A stretch of DNA of 64,000 bases from Planctomycetota bacterium (GCA_003576905.1 QEVG01000003.1:115357-179356), one strand, 5' to 3'. Shown: positions 13,948 through 22,843, counted from the stretch's first letter. Translations and numbers: made by a program. The notes: a model not told the origin generated them from the letters alone.

Positions 13948-16043
13948 CTTCGCGGACCCCGCGCGTCGCACCCTTCCGTCGATTCCCTGCCTTCGTCCTT
14001 TCGGCCGGAGTGTCAATTGCATTGGCACTTTCGCCCGCCGGCTGCGACCGGTCCGCCGAGGCCGGCCGTGCCGTCGCCAGGGCCGGAGGCAAGCGCGTCT
14101 GCGTCATCGGCTGCGACGGCATGGACCCCAAGCTCGTCCGCCGCATGATCGACGAGGGCCGCCTGCCCAACCTCGCCCGGCTCGAAAAGGAGGGCGGCTT
14201 CAAGCCCCTCGAAACCAGCATCCCCCCCCAAAGCCCCGTCGCATGGTCAAACTTCATCACCGGCGCGGGCCCCGGTGTGCACGGCATATTTGACTTCATC
14301 CATCGCGACCCGACGCGCCAGGCCTCGCCCTATTTCAGCACCAACCGCATCATCAGCGCCGAGGAGAAACCCCCGATCAAGGTCGGCGATTACGAAATCC
14401 CACAGGAAATGGTCCTCCCGTGGGTAAAGGGCGCGGAGAACGAGCTCCTCCGCCGAGGCACCCCTTTCTGGGATTTCCTCGACGAACGCGGCATTCCCAT
14501 TCAGATGTACAAGCTCCCCGCCAATTATCCCCCGAGCGAGTCGAAGCACGACCACATGTGCTGCCTCGCCGGCATGGGAGTGCCCGACGCCTTCGGATCA
14601 CAGGGAATCTACCAGCAGTTTTCCACCCGGCCGCGCCGCGAGGTCAAGGCATCCGATGGATATAAGCTCCGACTCGCGCCCGACAAAGAATCCGGCGCGT
14701 ACGCAGCGAAGATCTGGGGACCGCCCAACGAGTTGGTCAAAAAGCACCCCGACCTGTTCGTCGAGATGAAGGTCTATCCCGACCCCCAGAAGCCGGTCGC
14801 GAAAATCGTGTACGTCAACAAGGGCCTCACCGGCGACGAGACCGTTGAGCTGGTCCTCAACGTCGGGCAGGTCAGTGACTGGAGCGAGATTCACTTCCTC
14901 AAGACGCCGGTCGGGCCGGGCATGCGCGTCATGGCGCGGTTCCTGCTTCAGCGCGTCCGACCCGACGTCGAAATCTACATGACTCCGCTAAACTTTGTGC
15001 CGGACGCCCCCGAGGCCGTCATCAGCGAACCGCCTGAGTTCGCGGCCGAGATCGCGGAGGCCATCGGCCCGTATCACACCCAGGGTTTCGCCGAGGCCTT
15101 CAACGCCCGTAAGCACCAGTTGCTCAGCGACGAGGAATACCGCATCCAGTCTGACAACGTGCTCCGCGAAAGCGAAAAAATGATGGAGTACGCCCTCGAC
15201 CGTTTCCAGGAAGGCGTTCTCTTCTTCTATTACTCCAGCACCGACCTTCAGGCCCACATCTTCTGGTGGGACTCCGATGACAAGCACCCGGCTCGTCCCC
15301 CGGAAGACGCGAAGAAATACATGGGCGTCGTGGAGGAAGCTTACATCCGAATGGACAAGGCCCTTGCCCGCTGCCGCGAAAAGCTCGGCGAGGACACCAC
15401 GTACATCGTGATGTCGGACCACGGGTTCTGTAATTTCCGCCGGTGCGTCGGGCTCTGCACATGGCTGCGAAACGAAGGGTATCTTGTCGCCGATCGCGGC
15501 GTCCTGGTCGACGCCGACTGGTCAAAAAGCAAGGCCTACGGCCTGGGGCTGAACGGCCTCTATGTCAACCTGAAGGGACGCGAGAAACTTGGTATCGTGG
15601 ATCCCTCCGAAAGGGACGCGCTGCTCAAGGAGATCAGCGAGAAGCTCCTGGCCCTCAAGGACCCCGAAACGGGCCGAAACGTCGTCCGGCGCGTCTATCG
15701 CGCCGATGAATGCTACAAGGGACCCGAGGCGAAGAACGCCCCCGACTTGATCATCGGCTACGAGCGAGACTACCGCGCGAGCTGGAACACCTGCCTCGGC
15801 GAGTTTGACAAGGAAGTGGTATTCGACAATGACAACCCCTGGAGCGCCGATCACTGCATCGCGCACGATGTCGTGCCCGGAATCGTCTTGAGCAACCGGA
15901 AGATCAACTCCTCGGCCCCGGCCCTGGTGGACATGGCCCCGACCCTCCTCGCCGAGTTTGGAATCGAGAAGCCCGATTACATGACCGGGGGCAGCATCTT
16001 CGCCGAATCAAAGGACCAGGTCGCCGCCCGATCCGGCCGATAG
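13944..16043 (+). CDS. Alkaline phosphatase superfamily lipoprotein, paralogue of the preceding gene
   Basis: A 699-residue paralogue of the upstream enzyme. It has a lipoprotein signal with lipobox SPAGC (C34), so it is probably lipid-anchored rather than membrane-spanning. The motifs match one by one: D58 in GCDGMD, S97 in QSPVAW, TDLQAH, SDHGF and ADHC; a shared WSNFITG/WSSFLTG block follows the nucleophile. All metal ligands are therefore kept and both copies look active. Start at 13944 overlaps the previous stop (ATGA) and has CAGGAG seven bases upstream, indicating translational coupling. The tandem pair with different anchoring suggests two enzymes acting at different membrane positions on related substrates (inference). 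Confidence 0.88.
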   Translation: MTSRTPRVAPFRRFPAFVLSAGVSIALALSPAGCDRSAEAGRAVARAGGKRVCVIGCDGMDPKLVRRMIDEGRLPNLARLEKEGGFKPLETSIPPQSPVAWSNFITGAGPGVHGIFDFIHRDPTRQASPYFSTNRIISAEEKPPIKVGDYEIPQEMVLPWVKGAENELLRRGTPFWDFLDERGIPIQMYKLPANYPPSESKHDHMCCLAGMGVPDAFGSQGIYQQFSTRPRREVKASDGYKLRLAPDKESGAYAAKIWGPPNELVKKHPDLFVEMKVYPDPQKPVAKIVYVNKGLTGDETVELVLNVGQVSDWSEIHFLKTPVGPGMRVMARFLLQRVRPDVEIYMTPLNFVPDAPEAVISEPPEFAAEIAEAIGPYHTQGFAEAFNARKHQLLSDEEYRIQSDNVLRESEKMMEYALDRFQEGVLFFYYSSTDLQAHIFWWDSDDKHPARPPEDAKKYMGVVEEAYIRMDKALARCREKLGEDTTYIVMSDHGFCNFRRCVGLCTWLRNEGYLVADRGVLVDADWSKSKAYGLGLNGLYVNLKGREKLGIVDPSERDALLKEISEKLLALKDPETGRNVVRRVYRADECYKGPEAKNAPDLIIGYERDYRASWNTCLGEFDKEVVFDNDNPWSADHCIAHDVVPGIVLSNRKINSSAPALVDMAPTLLAEFGIEKPDYMTGGSIFAESKDQVAARSGR

Positions 16044-16048
16044 GGATA

Positions 16049-16065
16049 CCGCCGCACCGCGGCGG
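16049..16065 (+). promoter_or_regulatory. Intercistronic hairpin
   Basis: Perfect 7-bp stem CCGCCGC/GCGGCGG with an ACC loop, between the second AP hydrolase and the 68-residue gene, just before the latter's ribosome binding site. It may tune relative expression within the operon. Confidence 0.35.
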
Positions 16066-16085
16066 AAACAGGAAGGAGAACAGAC

Positions 16086-16292
16086 GTGTTCGGTGGAAAC
16101 GTGAAGCTCGACAAGGCCCTGTTGGAGCGCGCCGCGCGCTACGCAAAGGTCGCCGGCTATTCCAGTGTCGATGAATTCATCGCACACGCCCTCGAAAACG
16201 AGCTTGCCAAGCTCGACGAGGCCAAGGGTGCCGGCTCGGAAACCGATCCCGCCGTCCTCGAGCGCCTGCGCGGCCTGGGATACATCGAATAA
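16086..16292 (+). CDS. Small conserved-type protein of the AP-hydrolase cluster
   Basis: A 68-residue protein starting at GTG with a strong ribosome binding site (GGAAGGAG, 16071-16078). It is mostly helical: residues 7-23 (LDKALLERAARYAKVAG) and 27-44 (VDEFIAHALENELAKL) look like a ribbon-helix-helix or simple helix pair. It ends with LRGLGYIE, a tail often seen at the C-terminus of planctomycete sulfatase/phosphatase-type and TPR proteins (from memory). I do not know its function. The position between the AP hydrolases and the membrane protein, all on one strand with short gaps, makes it part of the cluster. It could be a DNA-binding regulator or a small adaptor. Confidence 0.7.
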   Translation: MFGGNVKLDKALLERAARYAKVAGYSSVDEFIAHALENELAKLDEAKGAGSETDPAVLERLRGLGYIE

Positions 16293-16313
16293 TCGCAACG
16301 CGGGATCGACCCC

Positions 16314-17138
16314 TTGGACATCGTCACGCGCATCATGACGTTTCTCGGCGACCTTGTGTTCGCCGTCCTTGGCCTGCTCTCGCCGGCCTGGGCGCTGGTC
16401 ATCATCTCCGCGCTCACCGGCGTAGCGATGCTGCTCATCTGGCGGCACACCTCCAATCAGGACGCCATCGAGGACGTCCGAAAGCAGATTTCCGCCCACC
16501 TGCTCGCGTCGCGCCTCTTCAAGGACGACCTCTCTGTCACATTCCGCGCCCAGCGTCAGATCGTCTGGCAGGCGCTTCGGCTTATGGGCCATTCGATCCG
16601 CCCGATGATCATCATGACGGTCCCTTTTGTCCTCATCATGGTGCAGATCGGACTCCGCTACGAGTTCCGACCCATGCCGGTCGGCGAGCCGACCCGGATA
16701 AAAGTCACCATGAAGGACAGGTCCAAGGTGCGCGGCATCGGCGACCAGATTGTTCTGCCCGATGGACTCATGGCCGATGCCAACGACCCCTGCCGCGCGA
16801 TTCCGATTCGAACCATCGACTGGCGCGTGACCCCCAGAAACCCGGGCTCGTTCCGCGTCACTTTCGGCGCCGGTTCCGATGTTGTGGAATTGCCCGTCCA
16901 CGCCGGCGACGGCTTTATGCGCATCAGCAAGCTGCGTGGGGGGCCGTTCTTCGACCGCCTGCTCTACTCGGCCGAGCCGTCCATTCCCGCGGCTTCCGCT
17001 TTTGAATCCGTAGAAGTGTTCTATCCGGCCCGATCGACCCCGATCCTTGGCGTCGATGTGCACTGGCTGATCTCGCTCCTGGTGCTCTCGATCGTCTTCG
17101 CCCTGCTCTTCAAGCCATTCTTCAAGGTACACATCTGA
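16314..17138 (+). CDS. Integral membrane protein, possible Oxa1/EMC3-like topology
   Basis: A 274-residue membrane protein I do not firmly recognise. One or two hydrophobic segments lie at about 9-43, then a polar helical stretch of about 50 residues containing FRAQRQIVWQALRLMGHSI, a transmembrane segment at about 96-114 (MIIMTVPFVLIMVQIGL), a soluble domain of about 130 residues with beta-rich character, and a final transmembrane segment (WLISLLVLSIVFALLF). The cytoplasmic helical hairpin followed by a Met-rich membrane helix recalls the DUF106/EMC3/YidC (Oxa1) group, but this is only a topology-level guess. It starts at TTG 16314 (weak ribosome binding site); an ATG at 16335 is possible. 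It closes the AP-hydrolase cluster. Confidence 0.7.
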   Translation: MDIVTRIMTFLGDLVFAVLGLLSPAWALVIISALTGVAMLLIWRHTSNQDAIEDVRKQISAHLLASRLFKDDLSVTFRAQRQIVWQALRLMGHSIRPMIIMTVPFVLIMVQIGLRYEFRPMPVGEPTRIKVTMKDRSKVRGIGDQIVLPDGLMADANDPCRAIPIRTIDWRVTPRNPGSFRVTFGAGSDVVELPVHAGDGFMRISKLRGGPFFDRLLYSAEPSIPAASAFESVEVFYPARSTPILGVDVHWLISLLVLSIVFALLFKPFFKVHI

Positions 17139-17190
17139 CCCAAGTCCCCCACGGCGCCGACGCCGCCGTTCCTGTCGCCGGTCCCGCCTT

Positions 17191-18576
17191 TCATCCGCCG
17201 CCCCGCGACTTCATCGACCCCGCCACGCGCATGCGTACGACCGCCCAGAGCGGCCGCGCGAGCGGACTGGCCGTTCGTCTCCCCGGTGCAGGCGGCGCCG
17301 AACCCGTGCGGGACGCCGCGCCCGCCAGCGACCGGAGCCGTGCGCAGAACCGCCCCCAGCGCGACCGCGGCGAGAGCGTCGCCGCCAGTCCTGCGAGCTC
17401 CGCCCCAAGCTCGCCCGCCGACGCGAATCGCTTCTCGCAGTTGGCATGCACCGCCTGGGCAATCACCGTGCCGAGAAAATATCGAAACATGCGATCGTCA
17501 AAGGCCCCGCCGCGCCGCGCCGAACCGGCGCGGATATTGCCCAGCGACAGCCGCAGCCGTCCGCGGTGCATGTCTGGCAGTTGGCCAACGAGGATTTCGT
17601 GCGCGATCAGCCCGAGCGCATACACGTCCGATCGGGCCGTCAGATCCGAAACGCGCCCTGCGAGCTGTTCAGGGCTTGCGTACTGCGGCGTCCCTGCGAA
17701 CACATTCTCCCGCGTGCCGATCATGCTCGATCCCGCCGCGACGATCTGCGCAATTCCGAAATCGAGAATCTTCGGCTTCGGAGACCGATGCGCGCGCGGC
17801 GCCGTGAACCAGCCGATCCGCGAGTCGTCGCGGACGCCTCCGTCCACGCCCCCCGGCCCCTCTTCGCCGCCGACCTCCATTACCAGAATGTTGGAGGGCT
17901 TCAGATCGAGGTGAATTATCCCGCGCCCGTGGGCGTACTCCACCACGTCGCAGATGCGCACGAGAAGCTCCAGCCGCTCGCGCACGTCCAGCTTGTGTTT
18001 CTCAACGTAGGCCTTGAGCGACGCCCCGCGCACGTATTCCATCACGAAGTAATAGTTGCACGAGCGAAATGCGTTGTTCGCCATGTTCGCGTAGATCATG
18101 CGCGCTATGCCGGGGTGCCGAAGCTGACGGAGGATCTCCGCCTCGTACGCGAAACGCTGACGCCCCTCCGCCGACGACAGCCGCTTCTGTAGCACCTTGA
18201 TCGCCACCGGGCGGCCCGAGGTCACATGGACGCCGCGATAGACGATGCCCATGCCACCGCGGCCGACTGTCTCGAGAATCCGGTACTGATCGATGTATTT
18301 CGGGAGGTACTCTGGCTCTTCCAGCTCGACAGCGTTCCGCTCCGCGAGCCTGCGGATGAAGGTCGTCCCCCCCTCCGCACGCCACGTCGTCCCGAGCGGC
18401 GAGACCGCCCGCGACGCATTCGCTCTCTGAAAATGCGGCAGCAACGAAAGGACTTCCTGAAGCAGCACGGCCTCGCCGGCACACATCCGCCTCGCATAGG
18501 CCGCACGGTCCGGCGCGGGCAGCCGGCTGGCCGCCTCAAGAACCGCGTGCACGCGACTGTGAAAGTCAGTGCGCAT
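17191..18576 (-). CDS. Hanks-type Ser/Thr protein kinase (non-RD)
   Basis: A 461-residue eukaryotic-like kinase. Residues 1-95 form a helical N-terminal region; the kinase domain runs from YRILETVGRGGMG (P-loop) to about 400. K127 (VAIKVL), the catalytic loop IIHLDLKPSN (D224) and DFGIA are all present, so it should be active. Leu replaces the Arg of HRD, making it a non-RD kinase not dependent on classical activation-loop phosphorylation. A Gly-rich insert (GGEEGPGGVDGG) follows the catalytic loop. No transmembrane helix or sensor is visible after the kinase domain, so it is probably soluble. Its start overlaps the end of the ECF sigma gene by 11 bp, so the two are made together and probably act in one signalling circuit. 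Confidence 0.92.
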   Translation of the reverse strand: MRTDFHSRVHAVLEAASRLPAPDRAAYARRMCAGEAVLLQEVLSLLPHFQRANASRAVSPLGTTWRAEGGTTFIRRLAERNAVELEEPEYLPKYIDQYRILETVGRGGMGIVYRGVHVTSGRPVAIKVLQKRLSSAEGRQRFAYEAEILRQLRHPGIARMIYANMANNAFRSCNYYFVMEYVRGASLKAYVEKHKLDVRERLELLVRICDVVEYAHGRGIIHLDLKPSNILVMEVGGEEGPGGVDGGVRDDSRIGWFTAPRAHRSPKPKILDFGIAQIVAAGSSMIGTRENVFAGTPQYASPEQLAGRVSDLTARSDVYALGLIAHEILVGQLPDMHRGRLRLSLGNIRAGSARRGGAFDDRMFRYFLGTVIAQAVHANCEKRFASAGELGAELAGLAATLSPRSRWGRFCARLRSLAGAASRTGSAPPAPGRRTASPLARPLWAVVRMRVAGSMKSRGGG

Positions 18577-19174
18577 CCGGGGTCCCCGAAGTCAGTTCCC
18601 GGTTCAGCCAGGCCAGCGCATAGCGGAAGTCCTTCTCGACCGTGCTCGCGCTGACCCCCAGCGCCGTCGCGACGTCGGCGTATTTCATCCCCCCGAACCA
18701 GTGCAGCATCACCACGTCGTACAGCCGCCCGCTTTCCCCGCGGAGCCGTTCGATCGCTTCCGCCAGGTCCAGAAGCTCGACGCGCTGGTCCTGCCATTCG
18801 ACCACGGCGGCCTCGATCGGGATGCGGTGCCACTTCTCATGCACCTTGCCTTCCGGCGCGTCGGGTTCGCCCGTCCCGGCCGGCGGCTTTGCGTCGCCGG
18901 TCCACGATCCGCCGCGCTTCAGCGACCCCTTGGCGCGAAGCCGGTCCACGACGATCTGCCAGATTTTCCGGGCCGCGATGGCGCGAAAATGCTGCGGGTC
19001 CTTCCACGGGCCGCGCCCGTGCTGAATGAGGTGAATACAGGCTTCGTTGACGAGCTCGGTCGGCTGAAGCGTGAACCCCGCGGGCTGCTGCCGAAAGAAA
19101 CGCCCGGCGATTTTGCGCAGGTCGTCGTAAACGACCGGAATCAGGTCTTTCACCCGTTGCGAGTCGGCGTGCAT
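18566..19174 (-). CDS. ECF RNA polymerase sigma factor (Sigma70_ECF/TIGR02999 type)
   Basis: A 202-residue extracytoplasmic-function sigma factor. Region 2 is visible as LQPTELVNEACIHLIQH with the following KIWQIVVDRLRAK, and region 4 as DVVMLHWFGGMKYADVATALGVSASTVEKD. An insert with GGSWTGDAKPPAG separates the two. The style matches the planctomycete/Acidobacteria family usually encoded beside Ser/Thr kinases instead of an anti-sigma factor. The ATG at 19174 is chosen because GAGGTGG lies just upstream and region 2 begins soon after. The kinase gene that follows overlaps by 11 bp, and no anti-sigma gene is present, so control by phosphorylation is the natural hypothesis. Confidence 0.9.
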   Translation of the reverse strand: MHADSQRVKDLIPVVYDDLRKIAGRFFRQQPAGFTLQPTELVNEACIHLIQHGRGPWKDPQHFRAIAARKIWQIVVDRLRAKGSLKRGGSWTGDAKPPAGTGEPDAPEGKVHEKWHRIPIEAAVVEWQDQRVELLDLAEAIERLRGESGRLYDVVMLHWFGGMKYADVATALGVSASTVEKDFRYALAWLNRELTSGTPDAH

Positions 19175-19640
19175 GGGACCACCTCGTGCTGCCCCCAGGA
19201 GGATTGCGGAAAATTCTGATCTTGCCCTTGCGGCGACGGCGGATGGTTTTCGTATGCCTATCTGGTCCGGCGAAGTCCGATGCGTTCGACTCGCCCGGCC
19301 GGGTGATGCCTGCACCCAATACTATGACACGACCAAGGCACGAAGCAAGGTTTTTTCGGAGGACCCCGGTTTGACGCCGCCGGTCAAAGCGGCCGGACAA
19401 CTGCGCAACCGCCCGGCGGTATGCCGGACCGGCTTTCCCCGCGGCATTGAATTGATCCACTCCCCTCCGGGCAGCGGCCGGGGGCGACTGCGCCCCCGCT
19501 GCCCCCGGATGTTGCGGCCGCAGAAATAGACTTCCGCCGCCCAGTTCTCGGGACGGAGCACGGTTTGCTTCCCGCTGGCAGCCAAGGGCACGAGTAGCCG
19601 GCGGCCCTGGCTGCCGCGGGCAGCAGACGAATCGCCCCGA
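19175..19640. other. 466-bp gap upstream of the ECF sigma gene
   Basis: No supported gene. Besides the hairpin at 19577-19615, it should contain the promoter of the sigma-kinase pair on the minus strand. I did not find a convincing -35/-10 pair or the AAC-type -35 expected of an autoregulated ECF promoter. Confidence 0.4.
19577..19615 (-). terminator. Long hairpin downstream of the J-domain gene
   Basis: GGCAGCCA at 19577 pairs with TGGCTGCC ending at 19615, and GGGC pairs with GCCC inside it, giving a 12-bp stem with one bulged A and a 14-base loop. It lies 26 bases after the minus-strand stop codon at 19641. No T-run follows. A Rho-aided or 3'-end-protecting hairpin is likely. Confidence 0.5.
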
Positions 19641-20141
19641 TTACCGCTCGATGACGTCCGCCGTCCAGAAGTCGTAGGCCATCACGCAGAACGCAAGGAT
19701 GCCTAGCGCGAATGCAACCAACCCGTGCGGGACGCTTCGCGCCACGATGGAGTGAACCAACAGGTACAGCGCCGCGCCTTCAAGCGAGATCACCCCAACG
19801 CACCTGATCTGCTCGTACGTCGGCAACGGAAGGAACTTTCTCCGGCGGGCCAGCAGGCATTCCGAACAATACGCGCGCCCCCCGATGCCTTGCAGCAGCG
19901 GCGCGAGCCGCTCGCATTTCGGGCAAACGCCGAAACCCTTGCCGGCCTCGCGCAGGGCGTATGCCCGCTTCAGCTGCGCGTAGGCTTCCGTCGCCTCCAC
20001 GAACACCTTGAGGCTCGCAGGGTCTCCCGAATTGCGGTCAGGATGGTGCTGGAGAACCAGCTTTTTGTAAGCACGGTGAATCTGCCGCAGTGTCGCGCCC
20101 GGCGCGAGACCGAGCACCTGGTAGCATTTCAGGATGGTCAT
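19641..20141 (-). CDS. Membrane-anchored J-domain protein
   Basis: A 166-residue protein with an N-terminal J domain: CYQVLGLAPGATLRQIHRAY, the HPD tripeptide in HHPDRN, and a following helix. It should stimulate a DnaK-type Hsp70. After it comes a zinc-finger-like pair of CxxC motifs (CPKCERL and CSECLL), then two hydrophobic segments near the C-terminus (GAALYLLVHSIVA and LVAFALGILAFCVMAY), so the J domain would face the cytoplasm on a membrane anchor. It lacks the Gly/Phe region and the full zinc region of DnaJ, so it is a specialised class C protein. The ATG at 20141 has GAAAGGA close upstream; 24 in-frame codons precede it without support. The client is unknown. Confidence 0.85.
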   Translation of the reverse strand: MTILKCYQVLGLAPGATLRQIHRAYKKLVLQHHPDRNSGDPASLKVFVEATEAYAQLKRAYALREAGKGFGVCPKCERLAPLLQGIGGRAYCSECLLARRRKFLPLPTYEQIRCVGVISLEGAALYLLVHSIVARSVPHGLVAFALGILAFCVMAYDFWTADVIER

Positions 20142-20890
20142 GGTCCTTTCCCGCGCCGACCCCTGGCCGACGTTGCTCCCTCCATCCGCGCTTCCGGCGG
20201 CATGGGCGGGCATCGGTCAGCCGCCGTCTAATATATCTACCCACCGCGTGCCTTGTCACCCGCTGGTCCCGGGACCGCGATGTTTCGCCCCGGAATGAGC
20301 GATTCCCGGCCCTCACGAAGCCGGCGGCACGTGCCCAATGGACCGATTCCGGAGCCGCGCCGCCATTGCGATTGGGAACGAGGCTCCATCGACGTACGGA
20401 ACCAACCCTGATCCCGGCGATGATCGTGTTGGCCCATGCGAACCCGTGACGATTTATCAGGCGCGCGTCGGACTCCGGTCCTGCAACCGCCGCGTCGCTT
20501 CATTCGCGTGCGGTCAACCCGCATGCGAAGGCCAGCACCCGCGAAAAAGGACTTTCAAACCTGAATCAACTTTGTTCGATTTGAACGTTCGCTGCTCATC
20601 TCCCTCGAGATTGCATGAGCGAATCTGGCTCACCCCGATTTTCCCCCGCCTTCCCGCGGTGCAGGAGCCTTCACGATCAAAAAACCGCCGATTACCCCCG
20701 TGTCTCGTTGCCGAAACGCGCCACAAGTTGTTACGATACGTCCCGGCATCAAGCGCCGCGGGCGAAAGCCGCGCGCCGGGCGCGGAGCGTGCATCCGACG
20801 GCACGGCCCGAGACTGCCTGTCATGCCGCACCCATTCCGGCGTTGACTCAACGTCGACCCGATTCGAGCCGCACGGGGAAAGGGCCTGCA
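20142..20890. other. 749-bp divergent gap between J-domain and beta-helix genes
   Basis: No gene I can support, although long GC-driven open frames cross it. An AT-richer segment at 20549-20586 contains nested inverted repeats (TTCAAA with TTTGAA, and AATC with GATT inside), the best candidate for a regulatory site of the beta-helix gene. Nothing else stands out. Confidence 0.4.
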
Positions 20891-22843
20891 ATGTTCACTG
20901 CGTTCAAACCTCGATTCAGCCGTACCCGGTCTCTACCCGCAACCCATTGCGCAGCCGTCGTGCTGGCACTGGCGTCAGCCCCGGCCGCGCTCGCGACGAA
21001 TCCGCTCTCGCTTCGTCTGACCGTCCCGTCTCGCATGGTGAACTCGAGGACGTTGACGTTGAGGGGCGAACTGCTCGACGTGCACGGTCGAATAGACTGG
21101 AAAACGTGGAACCTGCTCGGCTCCGTTTCCGCAACGCGCGTCTCCGACGCAAGCCCCGTCCCGATCTCTATTACCGTCTTCGAAACGCTCGCCGCCGGCG
21201 TCGGTGGCGGTGTTCCCCCCGAAGATTCAATTCGCTTCTACAACGGTGTCGGAAGTGTCTCCCTCACGCTCGACAACGGAGCCTCCGAGCCTCCCGGCGA
21301 CATTCTCATCGCCGTCACCGCCGGTTCAGCTTCGGCGTCGAAAGTGGTGTCCATCCTCGATGGCGCGGACGCCGGGCTCTTTCGCAATCTGTCCGGCACG
21401 CTTGGCGGCGCGGATCTGACCTGGTCGCCGGGCGACGGCGTCATACGCCTTACGGGAAACGTGACTGTCCCCACGGGAGAAACGCTCACCATCAACCCCG
21501 GCACTCTCGTCATGGTCGATTCAGGAGCCGCCGGCGCCGGAACCGCGATTCTCGCCGCCGGAGGCGTCGTCCATGCAATCGGCACGCCCGACGAACCGAT
21601 TGCCTTCTTCCCCACGGCGGGCCCCGCCGCAATGACCCTTCCCCAGGCGGCTCAAAACAACCCGCAATCGTGGCGCGGCTTTTATCACTCCGGCGCTGGC
21701 CACTCCACCTATCAATGGGTCATCGTCGCGGGAGCCGGAAACGGCGTCACGGCTACGCACCCCCGGCCGCCGATTTTTCGAGCTGAGAACTCTCACTCGA
21801 TCGACATTCTCGATTGCGTCGTCGCCGACTGCCCCGGCAACGGCATCGTCGCCTACTTTGGGGCCAGCGGCACGTACCTGCTTCAGCGCAACCTCTTCTC
21901 CCGTTGCGGCATCGGCGGCGAATTCGTCGGCACCGGCTACACCGTCATCATCGAGGATTCCTGGTACACGCGAATCGGCCGGGCCCCGGAGCCCAACGGC
22001 GTCGACGGCGACATCTTCCACTTCGACCGCCCGGGCAACACCTCCATTGTGCGGCGCAGCATTCTTACCGACTGCGGCGACGATCTGATCGATCACAGCA
22101 CCAGCGCCACGCCGATCGTAGAGGACTCCATACTCTACGACGCCCGCGACAAGGTTGTCAGCCTGGACGGCACCGGCGTCATTACCATGACCAACTGCCT
22201 CGTTTTCGACGCGCCGGGCAACGTTCGATGCGCCGGCGCCCCGGCCATCATCACCAACTGCACCTTTTCGCGGGATTCTCGGCTCGATGGCCAGAACTGC
22301 ACCACGAGCGTCGTTCAGAGCTCGATCTTCTGGACGACTTCGATCCCCACCTGCTGCGGAGCCGTGAACAACTCCATCGTCGGCAATGCCGGTCATCTCG
22401 GCTGCGGCGTGGGGAACGCATCCACCGACCCGCTCTTCAGCGACTCGGGCGCCAACAACTTCGCGCCGGCCCCCGGTTCGCCGGCATGGACCGCCGGACC
22501 CTCCGGCGACCAGATCGGCTGGCTCGGCTTCCCCGCGCCCGGCATGTGCGACTCCGCGGACGACTGCGACGACGAAGGAGACCCCTGCGTCGCGTATTCC
22601 TGCGACAACGGATTCTGCCGGTCCAAGTTCATTATCTGCCCCCCGGGCATACTCGGTGATATGAACTGCGACGGAAGCGTTGACGCCCTCGACATACCCG
22701 CGTTCACCCTGGCAACCATCGACCCGTCCGCCTACGCGCTCGCCTATCCGGGCTGCAACATGCGCCGCGGTGACACCAACGGCGACTTCCTGGTCAATCA
22801 ACTGGACCTCGAAGCCTTCGTGCTGCTTGTCATGCAGCTCTGA
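20891..22843 (+). CDS. Secreted right-handed beta-helix protein with dockerin-like C-terminus
   Basis: A 650-residue exported protein. Signal peptide about 1-35 (ending ALASAPAALA). A beta-rich domain follows, then a run of parallel beta-helix (PbH1-type) turns from about residue 175 to 540, seen as repeated patterns such as SIDILDCVVADCPGNGIV and PIVEDSILYD. Next a disulfide-rich segment (CDSADDC, CVAYSC, CRSKFIIC) and a dockerin type I-like tail: GDMNCDGSVDALDIPAF and RGDTNGDFLVNQLDLEAF, two calcium loops typical of planctomycete secreted proteins. Many relatives bind or cleave polysaccharide, but no catalytic residues are evident, so an adhesin or structural role is equally possible. Its stop overlaps the next start (TGATG). 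Confidence 0.85.
   Translation: MFTAFKPRFSRTRSLPATHCAAVVLALASAPAALATNPLSLRLTVPSRMVNSRTLTLRGELLDVHGRIDWKTWNLLGSVSATRVSDASPVPISITVFETLAAGVGGGVPPEDSIRFYNGVGSVSLTLDNGASEPPGDILIAVTAGSASASKVVSILDGADAGLFRNLSGTLGGADLTWSPGDGVIRLTGNVTVPTGETLTINPGTLVMVDSGAAGAGTAILAAGGVVHAIGTPDEPIAFFPTAGPAAMTLPQAAQNNPQSWRGFYHSGAGHSTYQWVIVAGAGNGVTATHPRPPIFRAENSHSIDILDCVVADCPGNGIVAYFGASGTYLLQRNLFSRCGIGGEFVGTGYTVIIEDSWYTRIGRAPEPNGVDGDIFHFDRPGNTSIVRRSILTDCGDDLIDHSTSATPIVEDSILYDARDKVVSLDGTGVITMTNCLVFDAPGNVRCAGAPAIITNCTFSRDSRLDGQNCTTSVVQSSIFWTTSIPTCCGAVNNSIVGNAGHLGCGVGNASTDPLFSDSGANNFAPAPGSPAWTAGPSGDQIGWLGFPAPGMCDSADDCDDEGDPCVAYSCDNGFCRSKFIICPPGILGDMNCDGSVDALDIPAFTLATIDPSAYALAYPGCNMRRGDTNGDFLVNQLDLEAFVLLVMQL

Noticed and set aside
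20338-21786. 482-codon plus-strand frame upstream of and across the beta-helix gene
   Set aside because: Arg/Ser-rich low-complexity translation without motifs, overlapping a gene with signal peptide and domains.
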